Shown: positions 24,730-33,632 of the stretch, one piece after another | How positions within the stretch are numbered: the stretch's first letter is position 1 | Layout: each line of letters begins with the position of its first letter | Assembly (NCBI RefSeq): GCF_935825525.1 | Contig: NZ_CAKXZT010000136.1 | Span: 18,958 to 82,957, forward strand | Direction: 5' to 3' | DNA length: 64,000 nt | DNA from: Mesorhizobium escarrei | GTDB taxonomy: Bacteria > Pseudomonadota > Alphaproteobacteria > Rhizobiales > Rhizobiaceae | Position numbers and translations under genes: made by a program | Notes under the pieces: model-generated | Databases searched by the model: none | The model's input: the letters and a program-made list of their open reading frames with translations, nothing else | Told to the model about the DNA's origin: nothing

Positions 24730-25827
24730 ATGGCAACCGTATCCCTCAAGAAACTCACCAAAAGCTATGGCCCAGTGGCGGTCGTGCACGGCATCGACCT
24801 CGAGGTCGCCGACCGCGAGTTCATTGCGCTGGTCGGGCCGTCCGGCTGCGGCAAGTCGACAACCCTGCGCATGATCGCCGGCCTCGAGGACATCAGCGAC
24901 GGAGTCATCGAGATCGGCGGCCGCATGGTCAACGACCTGCCGCCGCGCTCGCGCAACATCTCTATGGTGTTCCAGTCCTATGCGCTCTACCCGCATATGA
25001 CCGTGCGCGAAAACCTCGGCTTCTCGCTGAAGATCGCTGGGGCCGCGAAAGAGGAGATGGATCGCCGCGTCGCCGAGGCATCGGGCATTCTCGGCCTCGA
25101 CCAGTTGCTCGACCGCCGGCCGTCACAACTGTCCGGTGGACAGCGTCAGCGCGTCGCCATGGGCCGTGCCATCGTGCGCGATCCCGACGTCTTCCTGTTC
25201 GACGAGCCGCTTTCCAATCTCGACGCCAAGCTGAGAACGCAGATGCGCACCGAGATCAAGAAGCTGCACGCCAAGGTAAAATCGACGGTGATCTATGTCA
25301 CCCATGACCAGGTCGAGGCGATGACGCTCGCCGACCGCATCGTCATCATGCGCGACGGTTTCATCGAGCAGGTCGGCACGCCCGACGAGGTCTTCCGCCG
25401 GCCGCAGACGCGCTTCGTTGCCGGCTTTATCGGCTCGCCACCGATGAACCTGCACGAGGCAGCCGTCGACGACGGACAATTGCTGTTCGCCAGCGGCGAG
25501 AGATTGCCTCTACCCAGCCAGTTCAAGGCCAATGTCGAAACCGGCGACAAGGTCGTGTTTGGCCTCAGGCCCGACGACATTTATCCGACGGGACACGGCA
25601 TCAGCTCCGGCGAGGACGTTGACGTCCATCAGCTGGAATTGCCGGTGACCGTCACCGAGCCGCTCGGCAACGAGACGCTGGTGTTCGCCGAATTCAACGG
25701 CAGCGACTGGGTATCGCGCATGCTGAACCCGAAGCCGCTAAAGCCAGGCGACCGGGTGAAGATGAGTCTAGACCTGTCGCAGGCCCATCTGTTTTCTGCC
25801 GATACCGGCAAGACATTGCGAGGTTAA
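24730..25827 (+). CDS. Sugar ABC transporter ATP-binding protein (UgpC/MsmK type)
   Basis: 365-aa ATPase. Walker A GPSGCGKST (residue ~37), Q-loop SYALYPHMTV, signature LSGGQRQR, Walker B VFLFDEP, H-loop THDQVEA, followed by the C-terminal TOBE regulatory domain (FGLRPDDIYP... TEPLGNETLVFAE). Single ATPase forming a homodimer for the two sugar permeases. Confidence 0.94.
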   Translation: MATVSLKKLTKSYGPVAVVHGIDLEVADREFIALVGPSGCGKSTTLRMIAGLEDISDGVIEIGGRMVNDLPPRSRNISMVFQSYALYPHMTVRENLGFSLKIAGAAKEEMDRRVAEASGILGLDQLLDRRPSQLSGGQRQRVAMGRAIVRDPDVFLFDEPLSNLDAKLRTQMRTEIKKLHAKVKSTVIYVTHDQVEAMTLADRIVIMRDGFIEQVGTPDEVFRRPQTRFVAGFIGSPPMNLHEAAVDDGQLLFASGERLPLPSQFKANVETGDKVVFGLRPDDIYPTGHGISSGEDVDVHQLELPVTVTEPLGNETLVFAEFNGSDWVSRMLNPKPLKPGDRVKMSLDLSQAHLFSADTGKTLRG

Positions 25828-25831
25828 CGTC

Positions 25832-26944
25832 ATGGCAAAGATCGAAAAAATCGAACTGCGCATGGTCGACCTGGTGCCGAAGGTCAAGCGCACCGACGCG
25901 ATCCAGAGTTTTGTCAGCCAGGAAACGCCGATCGTCACCATCACCGACGCCGACGGCGCAGTCGGCACCGGCTACAGCTACACGATCGGCACCGGCGGCT
26001 CCTCGGTGATGCGGCTCTTGGCCGATCACCTTGCACCGCGGCTGATCGGCCGTGACGCCGACACGATTGAGGCGATCTGGCACGAGCTCGAATTTGCCAC
26101 CCACGCCACGACGATCGGCGCGATCACGGCAATCGCGCTCGCGGCCATCGATACGGCGCTGTGGGATCTCCGGGCGAAGAAGCAAAACCTGCCGCTGTGG
26201 AAGCTGGCCGGCGGCGCCAAGGACCGCTGTCCGCTCTACACGACCGAAGGCGGCTGGCTGCACATCGAGACCGAGGCGCTGGTCGAGGACGCGCTTGCCG
26301 CCAAGGCCAAGGGTTTTCGCGGCTCGAAGGTCAAGATCGGCAAGCCGCACGGCTCCGAGGATCTCGCCCGGCTGACCGCGGTGCGCCAGGCGGTCGGCTC
26401 ATCCTACGAGATCATGACCGACTGCAACCAGCGCTTTTCCGTCGACGAGGCGATCCGCCGGGCGGAGCGGCTGCGCGATCTCGACCTCGCCTGGATCGAG
26501 GAACCGCTGCCGGCCGACGACATAGACGGCCATGTGCGGCTGTCGAATGCGACGTCGACGCCGATCGCCATTGGCGAGTCGCTCTACTCGATCCGGCATT
26601 TCCGCGAGTATATGCAAAAAGGCGGCTGCTCGATCGTGCAGGTCGATGTCGGCCGCATCGGCGGCATCACGCCCTGGCTCAAGGTGGCGCATGCGGCCGA
26701 GGCGTTCGACATCCCGGTCTGCCCACATTTCCTGATGGAACTGCATGTCAGCCTGACCTGCGCGGTTCAGAACGGCAGATATGTCGAGTATATTCCCCAG
26801 CTTGACGAGTTGACCGCCAAGAAAATGCGCATCGAGAACGGGCACGCATTGGCGCCGGACGAGCCCGGCATCGGCATCGACTGGGACTGGGACGCCGTCA
26901 AGGCGAAGAGCATCGCGGAATTCACGACCGATATAAAAAAATAG
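25832..26944 (+). CDS. Enolase-superfamily sugar-acid dehydratase (mandelate racemase type)
   Basis: 370-aa mandelate racemase/muconate-lactonising family enzyme. Catalytic apparatus seen: Lys-x-Lys in GSKVKIGK, Mg ligands Asp in MTDCNQ, Glu in WIEEPL and Glu in IGES, and the Asp-His dyad in VQVDVGRIGG and CPHFL. This pattern marks the mandelate racemase subgroup, mostly acid-sugar dehydratases. Between the transporter and a mutarotase, it probably dehydrates an aldonate or uronate to a 2-keto-3-deoxy acid. Exact sugar unknown; L-rhamnonate/L-fuconate-like acids are candidates because of the neighbours. Confidence 0.87.
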   Translation: MAKIEKIELRMVDLVPKVKRTDAIQSFVSQETPIVTITDADGAVGTGYSYTIGTGGSSVMRLLADHLAPRLIGRDADTIEAIWHELEFATHATTIGAITAIALAAIDTALWDLRAKKQNLPLWKLAGGAKDRCPLYTTEGGWLHIETEALVEDALAAKAKGFRGSKVKIGKPHGSEDLARLTAVRQAVGSSYEIMTDCNQRFSVDEAIRRAERLRDLDLAWIEEPLPADDIDGHVRLSNATSTPIAIGESLYSIRHFREYMQKGGCSIVQVDVGRIGGITPWLKVAHAAEAFDIPVCPHFLMELHVSLTCAVQNGRYVEYIPQLDELTAKKMRIENGHALAPDEPGIGIDWDWDAVKAKSIAEFTTDIKK

Positions 26945-26954
26945 GGAGCCGGAC

Positions 26955-27284
26955 ATGCAGCGGATGGGAATGGTGCTCGGCCTCAAGCCGGAAAAGGTCA
27001 CTGAATATGTGCGGCTTCACGCTGCCGTCTGGCCTGACGTGCTGGCCATGATTTCCGCCTGCAACATCAAGAATTATTCGATCTACCTCAAGGAGCCGGA
27101 GCACCTGCTGTTCAGTTATTTCGAATATCACGGCACCGACTATGTCGCCGACATGGCCAAGATGGCCGCCGATCCCAGGACGCAGGAATGGTGGGCGCTG
27201 TGCATGCCTTGCCAGGAGCCGCTACCGACCCGCAAGGAGGGCGAGTGGTGGGCATCGATGGACGAAGTCTTCCATCATGACTGA
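26955..27284 (+). CDS. L-rhamnose mutarotase family protein
   Basis: 109-aa protein of the RhaM/RhaU (PF05336) family, which interconverts anomers of L-rhamnose. Motifs: RMGMVLGLKPEKVTEYVRLHAAVWPDV with the catalytic His, CNIKNYSIYLKEPEHLLFSYFEY, and the EWWALCMPCQEPL Trp pair. AGGGAGCC lies before the ATG. Suggests that the transported sugar is a 6-deoxyhexose or related pyranose. Overlaps the next gene by 8 bp. Confidence 0.9.
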   Translation: MQRMGMVLGLKPEKVTEYVRLHAAVWPDVLAMISACNIKNYSIYLKEPEHLLFSYFEYHGTDYVADMAKMAADPRTQEWWALCMPCQEPLPTRKEGEWWASMDEVFHHD

Positions 27285-28353
27285 TGGCGTTTTCGACCCA
27301 GCCGCGCTCGCCCAGTCCTGGGCGCAGCCGTCGAAGCCGACGCCGATCGTGATTTTCGGTGCCGGCTCGATCGTCGGCGACGCCCATTTCCCGGCCTATG
27401 CGAAAGCCGGCTTTCCGGTCGCCGGGCTTTTCGATCCCGACCACGCCAAGGCGGAAAAACTCGCGGCCAAATGGGGCGTCGCCGCTTACCGGTCGGTCGA
27501 GGAGGCCGCTGCGACCAGGGACGTCGTCTTCGACCTGGCGACGCCGCCGGCTCATCATGCCGGCGTGCTCAGGGCGTTGCCCGACGGTGCGGTGGCGCTG
27601 ATCCAGAAGCCGATGGGCAGCGATCTCACCGAGGCGACCGAGATCCTCGAAATCTGCCGCTCTAAAAACCTGAAAGCGGCGGTGAATTTCCAACTCCGCT
27701 TTGCGCCGATGATGCTGGCGCTGAAGGATGCGATCGCCAGGGGCTGGCTGGGCGAGGTGGTCGATTTCGACGCCTGGCTGGCGCTTGCCACGCCTTGGCA
27801 GCTGTGGGAGTTCCTGTTGAAGGCGCCGCGCGTCGAGATCGCCATGCATTCAATCCACTATCTCGACCTGATCCGGCAATTGCTCGGCGATCCCAGAGGC
27901 GTTCACGCCAAGACGCTCGGTCATCCCGGCCACAAGGTTCCGCAAACGCGCACCAGCGCGATCCTCGACTATGGCGATACAGTTCGCTGTGCGCTGTCGA
28001 TCAATCACGATCATAAATTTGGCCGAAAACACCAGGCCTGCGAGTTCCGCATCTGCGGAACCGAGGGCGCCGCCTATCTCAAGCTCGGACTCAATCTCGA
28101 CTATCCGCGCGGCGAGCCTGATATTCTTGAAATCTATCCGAAGGGCGGCTCCGACTGGATTACGGTGCCGCTCGTCGGCGAGTGGTTTCCGGACGCCTTT
28201 GTCGGCCGCATGGCCAATGTCCAGCGCTATGCATCAGGCGACGACGCCGAACTTGTCAGTTCCGTCGAGGACGCCTGGAACACCATGGCACTGGTCGAGG
28301 CCGCCTACCAATCGAGCGCGGCGCCGGCAACACCGATCGCGGCGAGGCCCTGA
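27277..28353 (+). CDS. Gfo/Idh/MocA family oxidoreductase
   Basis: 358 aa from ATG 27277, within the end of the mutarotase gene. Rossmann motif IVIFGAGSIVGDAHFPAY near residue 25, the IQKPMG Lys-Pro motif where most members have EKP, and the C-terminal alpha/beta domain with MHSIHYLDLIR supplying the His residues. NAD(P)-dependent sugar or polyol oxidation is the family reaction. Likely the first oxidation in the pathway, before lactonase and dehydratase. Confidence 0.9.
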   Translation: MTDGVFDPAALAQSWAQPSKPTPIVIFGAGSIVGDAHFPAYAKAGFPVAGLFDPDHAKAEKLAAKWGVAAYRSVEEAAATRDVVFDLATPPAHHAGVLRALPDGAVALIQKPMGSDLTEATEILEICRSKNLKAAVNFQLRFAPMMLALKDAIARGWLGEVVDFDAWLALATPWQLWEFLLKAPRVEIAMHSIHYLDLIRQLLGDPRGVHAKTLGHPGHKVPQTRTSAILDYGDTVRCALSINHDHKFGRKHQACEFRICGTEGAAYLKLGLNLDYPRGEPDILEIYPKGGSDWITVPLVGEWFPDAFVGRMANVQRYASGDDAELVSSVEDAWNTMALVEAAYQSSAAPATPIAARP

Positions 28354-28354
28354 T

Positions 28355-28840
28355 ATGGAGCAGACGATCTATTTCGAGGATTACCAGATCGGCTCGTCGC
28401 GCATGACCAGCGGACGCACCATCACCGAGACCGACTTCGTCGTTCATGCCGGCCATACCGGCGATTTCTTTCCCCACCACATGGACGCCGAGTTCATGAA
28501 GACGACGCCGTTCGGCCAGCGCATCGCGCATGGCACGCTGGTGTTTTCGGTCGGCGTCGGACTGACGGCAAGCGTCATAAACCCGGTCGCCTTCTCCTAT
28601 GGCTATGACAGGTTGCGCTTCATCAAGCCGGTGTTCATCGGCGATACGATCAAGACCCGCACCACCATCTCGGCCAAGGAAGACGACCCGAAGCGGCCGG
28701 AGTCGGGTCGCATCATCGAGCGCTGCGAGGTGATAAACCAAAATGGCGATGTGGTCCTGGTGGCTGACCATATCTACATCGTCGAGCGCCGCGACAAGCC
28801 GAAGCGGTTAGGGCTCCAGCGATCCGGTCCGCCGCATTGA
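28355..28840 (+). CDS. MaoC family dehydratase (copy 2)
   Basis: 161-aa hotdog hydratase. ITETDFVVHAGHTGDFFPHHMDAEFM contains the Asp and His of the family active site, followed by QRIAHGTLVFSVGVGL and GYDRLRFIKPVFIGDTIKTRT. The latter block is shared with the MaoC at 16618, so the two are paralogues at either end of this region. Last gene of the sugar operon. A hydratase step on an enoyl-CoA or enol intermediate is inferred. Confidence 0.9.
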   Translation: MEQTIYFEDYQIGSSRMTSGRTITETDFVVHAGHTGDFFPHHMDAEFMKTTPFGQRIAHGTLVFSVGVGLTASVINPVAFSYGYDRLRFIKPVFIGDTIKTRTTISAKEDDPKRPESGRIIERCEVINQNGDVVLVADHIYIVERRDKPKRLGLQRSGPPH

Positions 28841-28900
28841 TTGCCGCTCCCGGCGGACGGTTCGTCAAAGGGGAAAGCGTGCCCGCGAGGGCCGCTTCGG

Positions 28901-29551
28901 TTATTTGCTCGTGGAGCCTCGCCTGGGTCGGCGGATGGCTCTCACCTTGCCGCTGTTTCCACCGCCGCAAAAAAATTGGTCGCCACCATCGGACTCGAGC
29001 CCCGACACGCCTGTTCCAGGCGGCATATCAAGCTTCTCCAGAACCTTTCCGGTTTCAGGATCTATCCGCCTGACGTCGCTCTCGTCGCCTTCCCAGGTGC
29101 CGTGCCAGAGTTCGCCGTCGATCCAGGTGACCCCTGTGACGATACGGTTGGAATCGATTGTGCGAAGAACTGCCCCTGTCTGGGGGTCGATCTGATGGAT
29201 TTTGCGACCGCGATTCTGACCCACCCAAAGTGAGCCTTCGGCCCAGGCGAGCCCGGAGTCGCCGCCGCCACCTGGCGCTGGAATCGTGGCGAGCACGCGG
29301 CCAGTGTTGGGATCGATCTTCTGGATGCGGTCTTCGGCGATCTGGAACAGGTGCTGGCCGTCGAACGCCGTTCCTGCGTGCGCGGCGACATCGATCGCGC
29401 GCACCACCTTCCCGCTCGCAGGATCCAAAGCGTTCAGTCTGTCTCCTGACGCAAACCAGACGTGCTGACCGTCGAACGTAACCCCAGCCACCTGGTCGAC
29501 ACCCGCAAAGGGTCCATATTCGCGGAGGACTTCGGCTGCAGATCGTTTCAT
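28901..29551 (-). CDS. Beta-propeller (glutaminyl-cyclase/NHL-like) protein
   Basis: 216-aa cytoplasmic protein made of repeated ~45-residue blades: VTFDGQHVWFASGDRLNALDPASGKVVRAI, FDGQHLFQIAEDRIQKIDPNTGRVLATI, AEGSLWVGQNRGRKIHQIDPQTGAVLRTI, IDGELWHGTWEGDESDVRRIDPETGKVL. About five blades, fewer than a closed six- to eight-bladed propeller, so it may dimerise. No signal peptide. Forty bp downstream of the HTH regulator gene on the same strand. Confidence 0.8.
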   Translation of the reverse strand: MKRSAAEVLREYGPFAGVDQVAGVTFDGQHVWFASGDRLNALDPASGKVVRAIDVAAHAGTAFDGQHLFQIAEDRIQKIDPNTGRVLATIPAPGGGGDSGLAWAEGSLWVGQNRGRKIHQIDPQTGAVLRTIDSNRIVTGVTWIDGELWHGTWEGDESDVRRIDPETGKVLEKLDMPPGTGVSGLESDGGDQFFCGGGNSGKVRAIRRPRRGSTSK

Positions 29552-29591
29552 GCTTCTCCTCCAGGCTCAAATCTGTTGAATTGTCCCGACA

Positions 29592-30812
29592 TTAGTAACC
29601 CGACAGTGAGCCGGGGAGTAACAAGATTGTCGGGAATCCCGGCACGGGCGGGGTCATCCAACGGCGCGCTCGCCCGCGGCCGTACGACTGCACCTTGCCT
29701 GCTGCCGCAAGCTGCTCGAGCGATCGCTGCACGGTGCGCGAGCTGGCTCCGAGCGCAATTGCGAGCGCCGAGCTCGACCACGACTCGCCATCGGCGAGGA
29801 AGGCGAGCACCGCTGCATGCGGCTCGTCCACGGGCGGCGCCAGCACCACGACATCGCGTGGGCGGCGCGGCTTAAGCGCAAAGCCTCGCTTGGTCGCGCT
29901 CACATCTGCCAGTGACCGCAGCTCCACCCGAAGCCGACCGACTTCGACCCGCAACCGGGCGCGATGTGATTCATCGGCGTGCTTGCCGCCGAAGGCGCGG
30001 GCGACGAGCGTGCTCCGCGGCACGTCCGCGGGCCAGGCTTCGCCCAGCGCGCGCGCAAGCGCGAACAGGACCGGGCGCGTCGCCAGCGAGACGATCATGC
30101 CGGCGTCCCGCACGACATTGCGGCAGGCGTCGACGACGAGCGCCCCCGACGCCAGCAGCGCTTCGACATCCTCGAGCAGGAGCGGGCGCTCCTCACCACG
30201 CGCGATCAGCCGCGCCGCGGGCGTGTTCATCACCTGGGATGCATCTTCAACCTCGACCGTCAGCGCTGGAATGTCCGCCTGGCGGGCGGCGTGCTCGGCC
30301 CGCGCGAGCGCAGCCCGCGCCGCCTTGGTGCGGAGGCGGCGTATCGCGATCCCCGCAGTCACCAGCTCGTGGGCGGCCCTCGACGCGGGTGGGAGCGTTG
30401 TCGGGTCGAACCCCGCGAGCCTGCTCTCGGCCTCATCGAGGCGTCCGATCAGGAGCAGGCGCCGAGCTTCGAGATTGCGCGCATGCGCGGCATTGACGTG
30501 GTCGCCGTGCTTTTCAAGCGTCGACCGCGCCGCGTCGAGCGCCTTCGCCGGCCAGCCGAGGTCGCGCGAGACGAGCGCGATCTCGGCTTCGGCGACGACG
30601 CACCTCGCGCGTGCCACTGCCTCTTTCGGACCGAAGGCGCGCGCAGCACTTTTGAGGAGAGCCTTTGCTCGAACGAGATCGCCGAGCTGCGCCATCGCGA
30701 TGCCGCGCAGCGCAAGCGCAGGCGCATCGTCACGCAGGGCGACCCGCTTCAAAGCGCCGAGAGGATCACCCGTCGCAAGGGCGCGCGCCGCAGCGGTGAT
30801 CAGCGAGTCCAT
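29592..30812 (-). CDS. Winged-helix regulator with TPR-like N-terminal domain
   Basis: 406-aa alanine/arginine-rich protein. Residues 1-200 form TPR-like helical pairs (ALALRGIAMAQLGDLVRAKALLKSAARAF). The C-terminus has a helix-turn-helix (SWSSSALAIALGASSRTVQRSLEQLAAAGKVQSYGRGRARRW) of the ArsR/MarR winged kind. Faces the DUF899 gene divergently across 136 bp, so it is probably that gene's regulator. Stress- or effector-sensing through the TPR-like part is inference. Confidence 0.8.
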   Translation of the reverse strand: MDSLITAAARALATGDPLGALKRVALRDDAPALALRGIAMAQLGDLVRAKALLKSAARAFGPKEAVARARCVVAEAEIALVSRDLGWPAKALDAARSTLEKHGDHVNAAHARNLEARRLLLIGRLDEAESRLAGFDPTTLPPASRAAHELVTAGIAIRRLRTKAARAALARAEHAARQADIPALTVEVEDASQVMNTPAARLIARGEERPLLLEDVEALLASGALVVDACRNVVRDAGMIVSLATRPVLFALARALGEAWPADVPRSTLVARAFGGKHADESHRARLRVEVGRLRVELRSLADVSATKRGFALKPRRPRDVVVLAPPVDEPHAAVLAFLADGESWSSSALAIALGASSRTVQRSLEQLAAAGKVQSYGRGRARRWMTPPVPGFPTILLLPGSLSGY

Positions 30813-30948
30813 CGGAATCCCGTCACACTTGTAACTCTCACCATTCGAAATCCGGTCCTAATCTATCTCAGGACCAACAACCAGCGCGCCGTAGGAAGAA
30901 GGTGCAACGAGGCAGGACATAGAGGACAGAACATAGAGGAGAAGAACG

Positions 30949-31716
30949 ATGCCGACACCCAGGACCGGGAGACGTGAGGAGTGGCTGGCAGCGCGGCTTG
31001 ATCTGCTCAAGGCGGAGAAGGAGCTCACGCGACAAAGCGACGAGGTGGCGCGGCGGCGGCAGGAATTGCCTTGGGTTCGGATCGATAAGGATTACCGATT
31101 CGAGACCGACAAAGGCAGCGCTTCACTGGCAGACCTTTTCAGGGGACGCTCGCAGCTCCTCGTCTACCACTTCATGTTCGGGCCCGATTACACGGCGGGC
31201 TGTCCGGCCTGCTCAGCGATCGCGGATGGATTCGACGGCTTCGTCGTCCACCTGGCCAATCACGACGTCACGCTTTCGGCGGTATCGCGGGCACCGCTCG
31301 CGAAGCTGCAGGCGTACAAGGGGCGGATGGGATGGACGTTCCCCTGGGCCTCCTCACACGGCAGCGACTTCAATTTCGACTTCGACGTTTCGTTCACCGA
31401 GGAGCAGCAGCGCGAAGGCATCGAATACAACTATGTCCGCGAGGCGCCTCTCGCCGAGATACCCTCGCGTACGACTGCCGACGGCTCCGAGACGTTCGCT
31501 GCAATGAGCGGAACAGACATGGCCACGTACACGCGCGAGAGGCCAGGCATGAGCACGTTCGTGCTCGAGGACGGCGTCGTCTACCACGCCTATTCCACCT
31601 ATGCGCGCGGACTGGACGGCCTCTGGGGCATGTATCAGTGGCTCGACCGCGCGCCCCGAGGGCGTAACGAGACGGGCGTCTGGTGGCGCCGCCACGACGA
31701 GTACCGCCAGGGCTGA
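30949..31716 (+). CDS. DUF899 thioredoxin-like protein
   Basis: 255-aa member of the DUF899 family, which has a thioredoxin-like fold. Typical start REEWLAARLDLLKAEKELTRQSDEVARRRQELPWV, the thiol motif GCPACSA near residue 85, FPWASSHGSDFNFDFDVSF, and the C-terminal VYHAYSTYARGLDGLWGMYQWLDRAPRGR. Ribosome site GAGGAG precedes ATG 30949. Function not established; divergent from the winged-helix regulator and followed by a small membrane protein. Confidence 0.9.
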   Translation: MPTPRTGRREEWLAARLDLLKAEKELTRQSDEVARRRQELPWVRIDKDYRFETDKGSASLADLFRGRSQLLVYHFMFGPDYTAGCPACSAIADGFDGFVVHLANHDVTLSAVSRAPLAKLQAYKGRMGWTFPWASSHGSDFNFDFDVSFTEEQQREGIEYNYVREAPLAEIPSRTTADGSETFAAMSGTDMATYTRERPGMSTFVLEDGVVYHAYSTYARGLDGLWGMYQWLDRAPRGRNETGVWWRRHDEYRQG

Positions 31717-31722
31717 CGTTCG

Positions 31723-32028
31723 ATGACACTGCACTCCAACCACACGCAGAAGATGCCGCCGGCAGGCAGCGGATCTGCCGATTTCCCAAGCGACAACGTC
31801 GCCGCCCGCGGCGCGGCCGACTGGCTATCCCTGGCAGCCGCGCCAACCTTCGCAATGATGGCGCTGCTGACGGCCGTTACCGGTGATGCCGACATGATCT
31901 GCTCGGCGGCGCAAGATGCGTCACCGCTGAACGGGATGGTCATGATGTACTCGCTGATGAGCGCCTCCCATTTGGCGCCTTGGCTGAAGCTGGTTGCCGG
32001 CCGACGAAGCGCTGTCCACCGGTCGTGA
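31723..32028 (+). CDS. Small hydrophobic protein downstream of DUF899
   Basis: 101-aa protein, 6 bp after the DUF899 stop. A polar N-terminal third is followed by two hydrophobic stretches, WLSLAAAPTFAMMALLTAV and MVMMYSLMSASHLAPWLKL, so it is a probable inner-membrane protein with two helices. Similar small proteins follow DUF899 genes in rhizobia, as recalled. No known domain. Confidence 0.65.
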   Translation: MTLHSNHTQKMPPAGSGSADFPSDNVAARGAADWLSLAAAPTFAMMALLTAVTGDADMICSAAQDASPLNGMVMMYSLMSASHLAPWLKLVAGRRSAVHRS

Positions 32029-32046
32029 TCCGGCGTTCGCCGGATC
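32027..32046. terminator. Bidirectional hairpin between convergent genes
   Basis: GATCCGGC-GTTC-GCCGGATC, perfect 8-bp stem overlapping the stop of the small membrane protein gene. It lies between that gene and the convergent GntR gene. No long T-tract. Confidence 0.5.
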
Positions 32047-32124
32047 AAACGGCAACCGGCGCGACCTGGCGTAGCCCCGACATGGCGAGTCATGCCCGGC
32101 GGTAGAGGGAATTCAGAGCGTAAA

Positions 32125-32856
32125 TTACGGAGTTCCGCCGGACATGTGGGCCTCGCCCGCATGACGCATCATGCGGCGAAAACTCATCGAGATATGAGCC
32201 CGCCTTATGTGCCCGATGGACTCCCAGTCGCCGATCTCGGCGGCGGCAAGCACCTCTTCCATTTCGCGGCGGAACGCAGTGAACTCCTCGACAAGGCCCA
32301 ACTGCGGCATCATCTTCAGGACGACGCGCGCGACTTGAAAGTACAGGCGCTCGCTGATCTCGCGCAGCGGCTGGTTGCCGGTCATCGCCGTGAGCTCGTA
32401 GAAAAAATCCATGTTGAGGCGCAGGAAAGCGCGCTGGTCGGGATTGAGCACATCGGAATCGCAGCGCGCGATGAGTGCCCTTATCCGGTCGAGGTCGTCC
32501 GCCGTGCGCGGGATGGGCGAAAGCTTGCCGACGAGGAGCGCCAGTTCCAGGCGCAAATGATAGACCTGCTGCAATTCCTCGATGTCGACGTCGGTGACGA
32601 TCGTTCCGACACCATGGACGGATTGAACCAGACCCTCGGATTCGAGGCGCGCCAGGACACGGCGAACCGGCGTGCGGCTGATCTGGAATTCCTGGGCAAG
32701 CTCTTCCTCGGAGAGATGGCTACCCGGCGCGTAGTCGAGCAGGCAGATACGGTCGCGCAGTATCCGGTAGATACGCTCGAACCGCTCACGCGCCGAAAGC
32801 GGACGCGGCGGCGCAGCGGTCGAGGCCAGCGGCGAGGCATCCGTCTCAAGCGTCAT
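32125..32856 (-). CDS. GntR family (FCD) transcriptional regulator
   Basis: 243 aa from ATG 32856, which overlaps the ATPase stop (ATGA). N-terminal winged helix ARERFERIYRILRDRI...HLSEEELAQEFQISRTPVRRVLARLESEGLVQ, then an all-helical FCD effector domain (YHLRLELALLVGKL, FLRLNMDFFYELTAMTGNQPL, RRAHISMSF). Last gene of the amino-acid-type transporter operon and the likely regulator of it and of the divergent M24/sox operon. FCD regulators bind organic acids through a metal site. Confidence 0.92.
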   Translation of the reverse strand: MTLETDASPLASTAAPPRPLSARERFERIYRILRDRICLLDYAPGSHLSEEELAQEFQISRTPVRRVLARLESEGLVQSVHGVGTIVTDVDIEELQQVYHLRLELALLVGKLSPIPRTADDLDRIRALIARCDSDVLNPDQRAFLRLNMDFFYELTAMTGNQPLREISERLYFQVARVVLKMMPQLGLVEEFTAFRREMEEVLAAAEIGDWESIGHIRRAHISMSFRRMMRHAGEAHMSGGTP

Positions 32857-33632
32857 CCAGCCTCCAGGACAGCGTGCAGGAACTGCCGCGTCCGCTCGTT
32901 CTTGGGGGCGCCGAACAACTCGCTTGGCGGCCCCTGCTCGCATATTTTGCCGGCATGGAAAAAGCAGACGCGATCAGAGAATTCCTTGGCAAATCCCATC
33001 TGGTGGGTGACCATCAGCATGGTGAGGTCATGTTCCCTGCCGAGTTTTCGGATGACTTCAAGCACTTCGCCGACGAGTTCGGGGTCGAGTGCCGAGGTCA
33101 CCTCGTCGAACAGCATGATCTTGGGCCGCATGGCGCAAGCGCGGGCGATGGCGACACGCTGCTGCTGGCCGCCGGAAAGCTGCGAGGGATAGTGGTCCTT
33201 TTTCTCCGACAAGCCGACCATGTCGAGCAGTTCGGCCGCACGCGCCTCGGCATCGGCCCGCTTCATGCCGAGCACGGTTATCGGTGCCTCGATGCAGTTC
33301 TGCATCGCCGTCATGTGCGGGAACAGGTTGAACGACTGGAATACCATGCCGATCTTGGCGCGGATCTTGCGGATGTGCGCGAGATCGGCGGGAACAAGCT
33401 TGCCGTTCCTCTCCATGTGGGTGAGCGGCTCGCCTTCGACCCAGATGACGCCGTCATTGATCGTCTCCAGCGTCATCAGCATACGCAGCACCGTGGTCTT
33501 GCCGGAGCCGGACGGCCCGATGATGGAGACCTTCTCGCCGCGTGCTATTTCCAGATTCAGCCCGTCGAGAACGGTCAGCGCGCCGTAGCGTTTGGAAACA
33601 TTGTCGAAGCGGACCATCGGTTGTTCCGTCAT
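32853..33632 (-). CDS. ehuA: Ehu-type amino acid ABC transporter ATP-binding protein
   Basis: 259-aa polar-amino-acid-type ATPase. Walker A GPSGSGKTT, Q-loop FQSFNLFPHMTAMQN, signature LSGGQQQR, Walker B IMLFDEVTSALDPE, H-loop VTHQMGF. An insertion of ~12 residues (EPLTHMERNGKLVPAD) after the first strands is typical of the ectoine-type EhuA branch, as recalled. Symbol is by similarity of the whole operon to ehuABCD. Overlaps the permease upstream and the regulator downstream by 4 bp each. Confidence 0.8.
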   Translation of the reverse strand: MTEQPMVRFDNVSKRYGALTVLDGLNLEIARGEKVSIIGPSGSGKTTVLRMLMTLETINDGVIWVEGEPLTHMERNGKLVPADLAHIRKIRAKIGMVFQSFNLFPHMTAMQNCIEAPITVLGMKRADAEARAAELLDMVGLSEKKDHYPSQLSGGQQQRVAIARACAMRPKIMLFDEVTSALDPELVGEVLEVIRKLGREHDLTMLMVTHQMGFAKEFSDRVCFFHAGKICEQGPPSELFGAPKNERTRQFLHAVLEAG

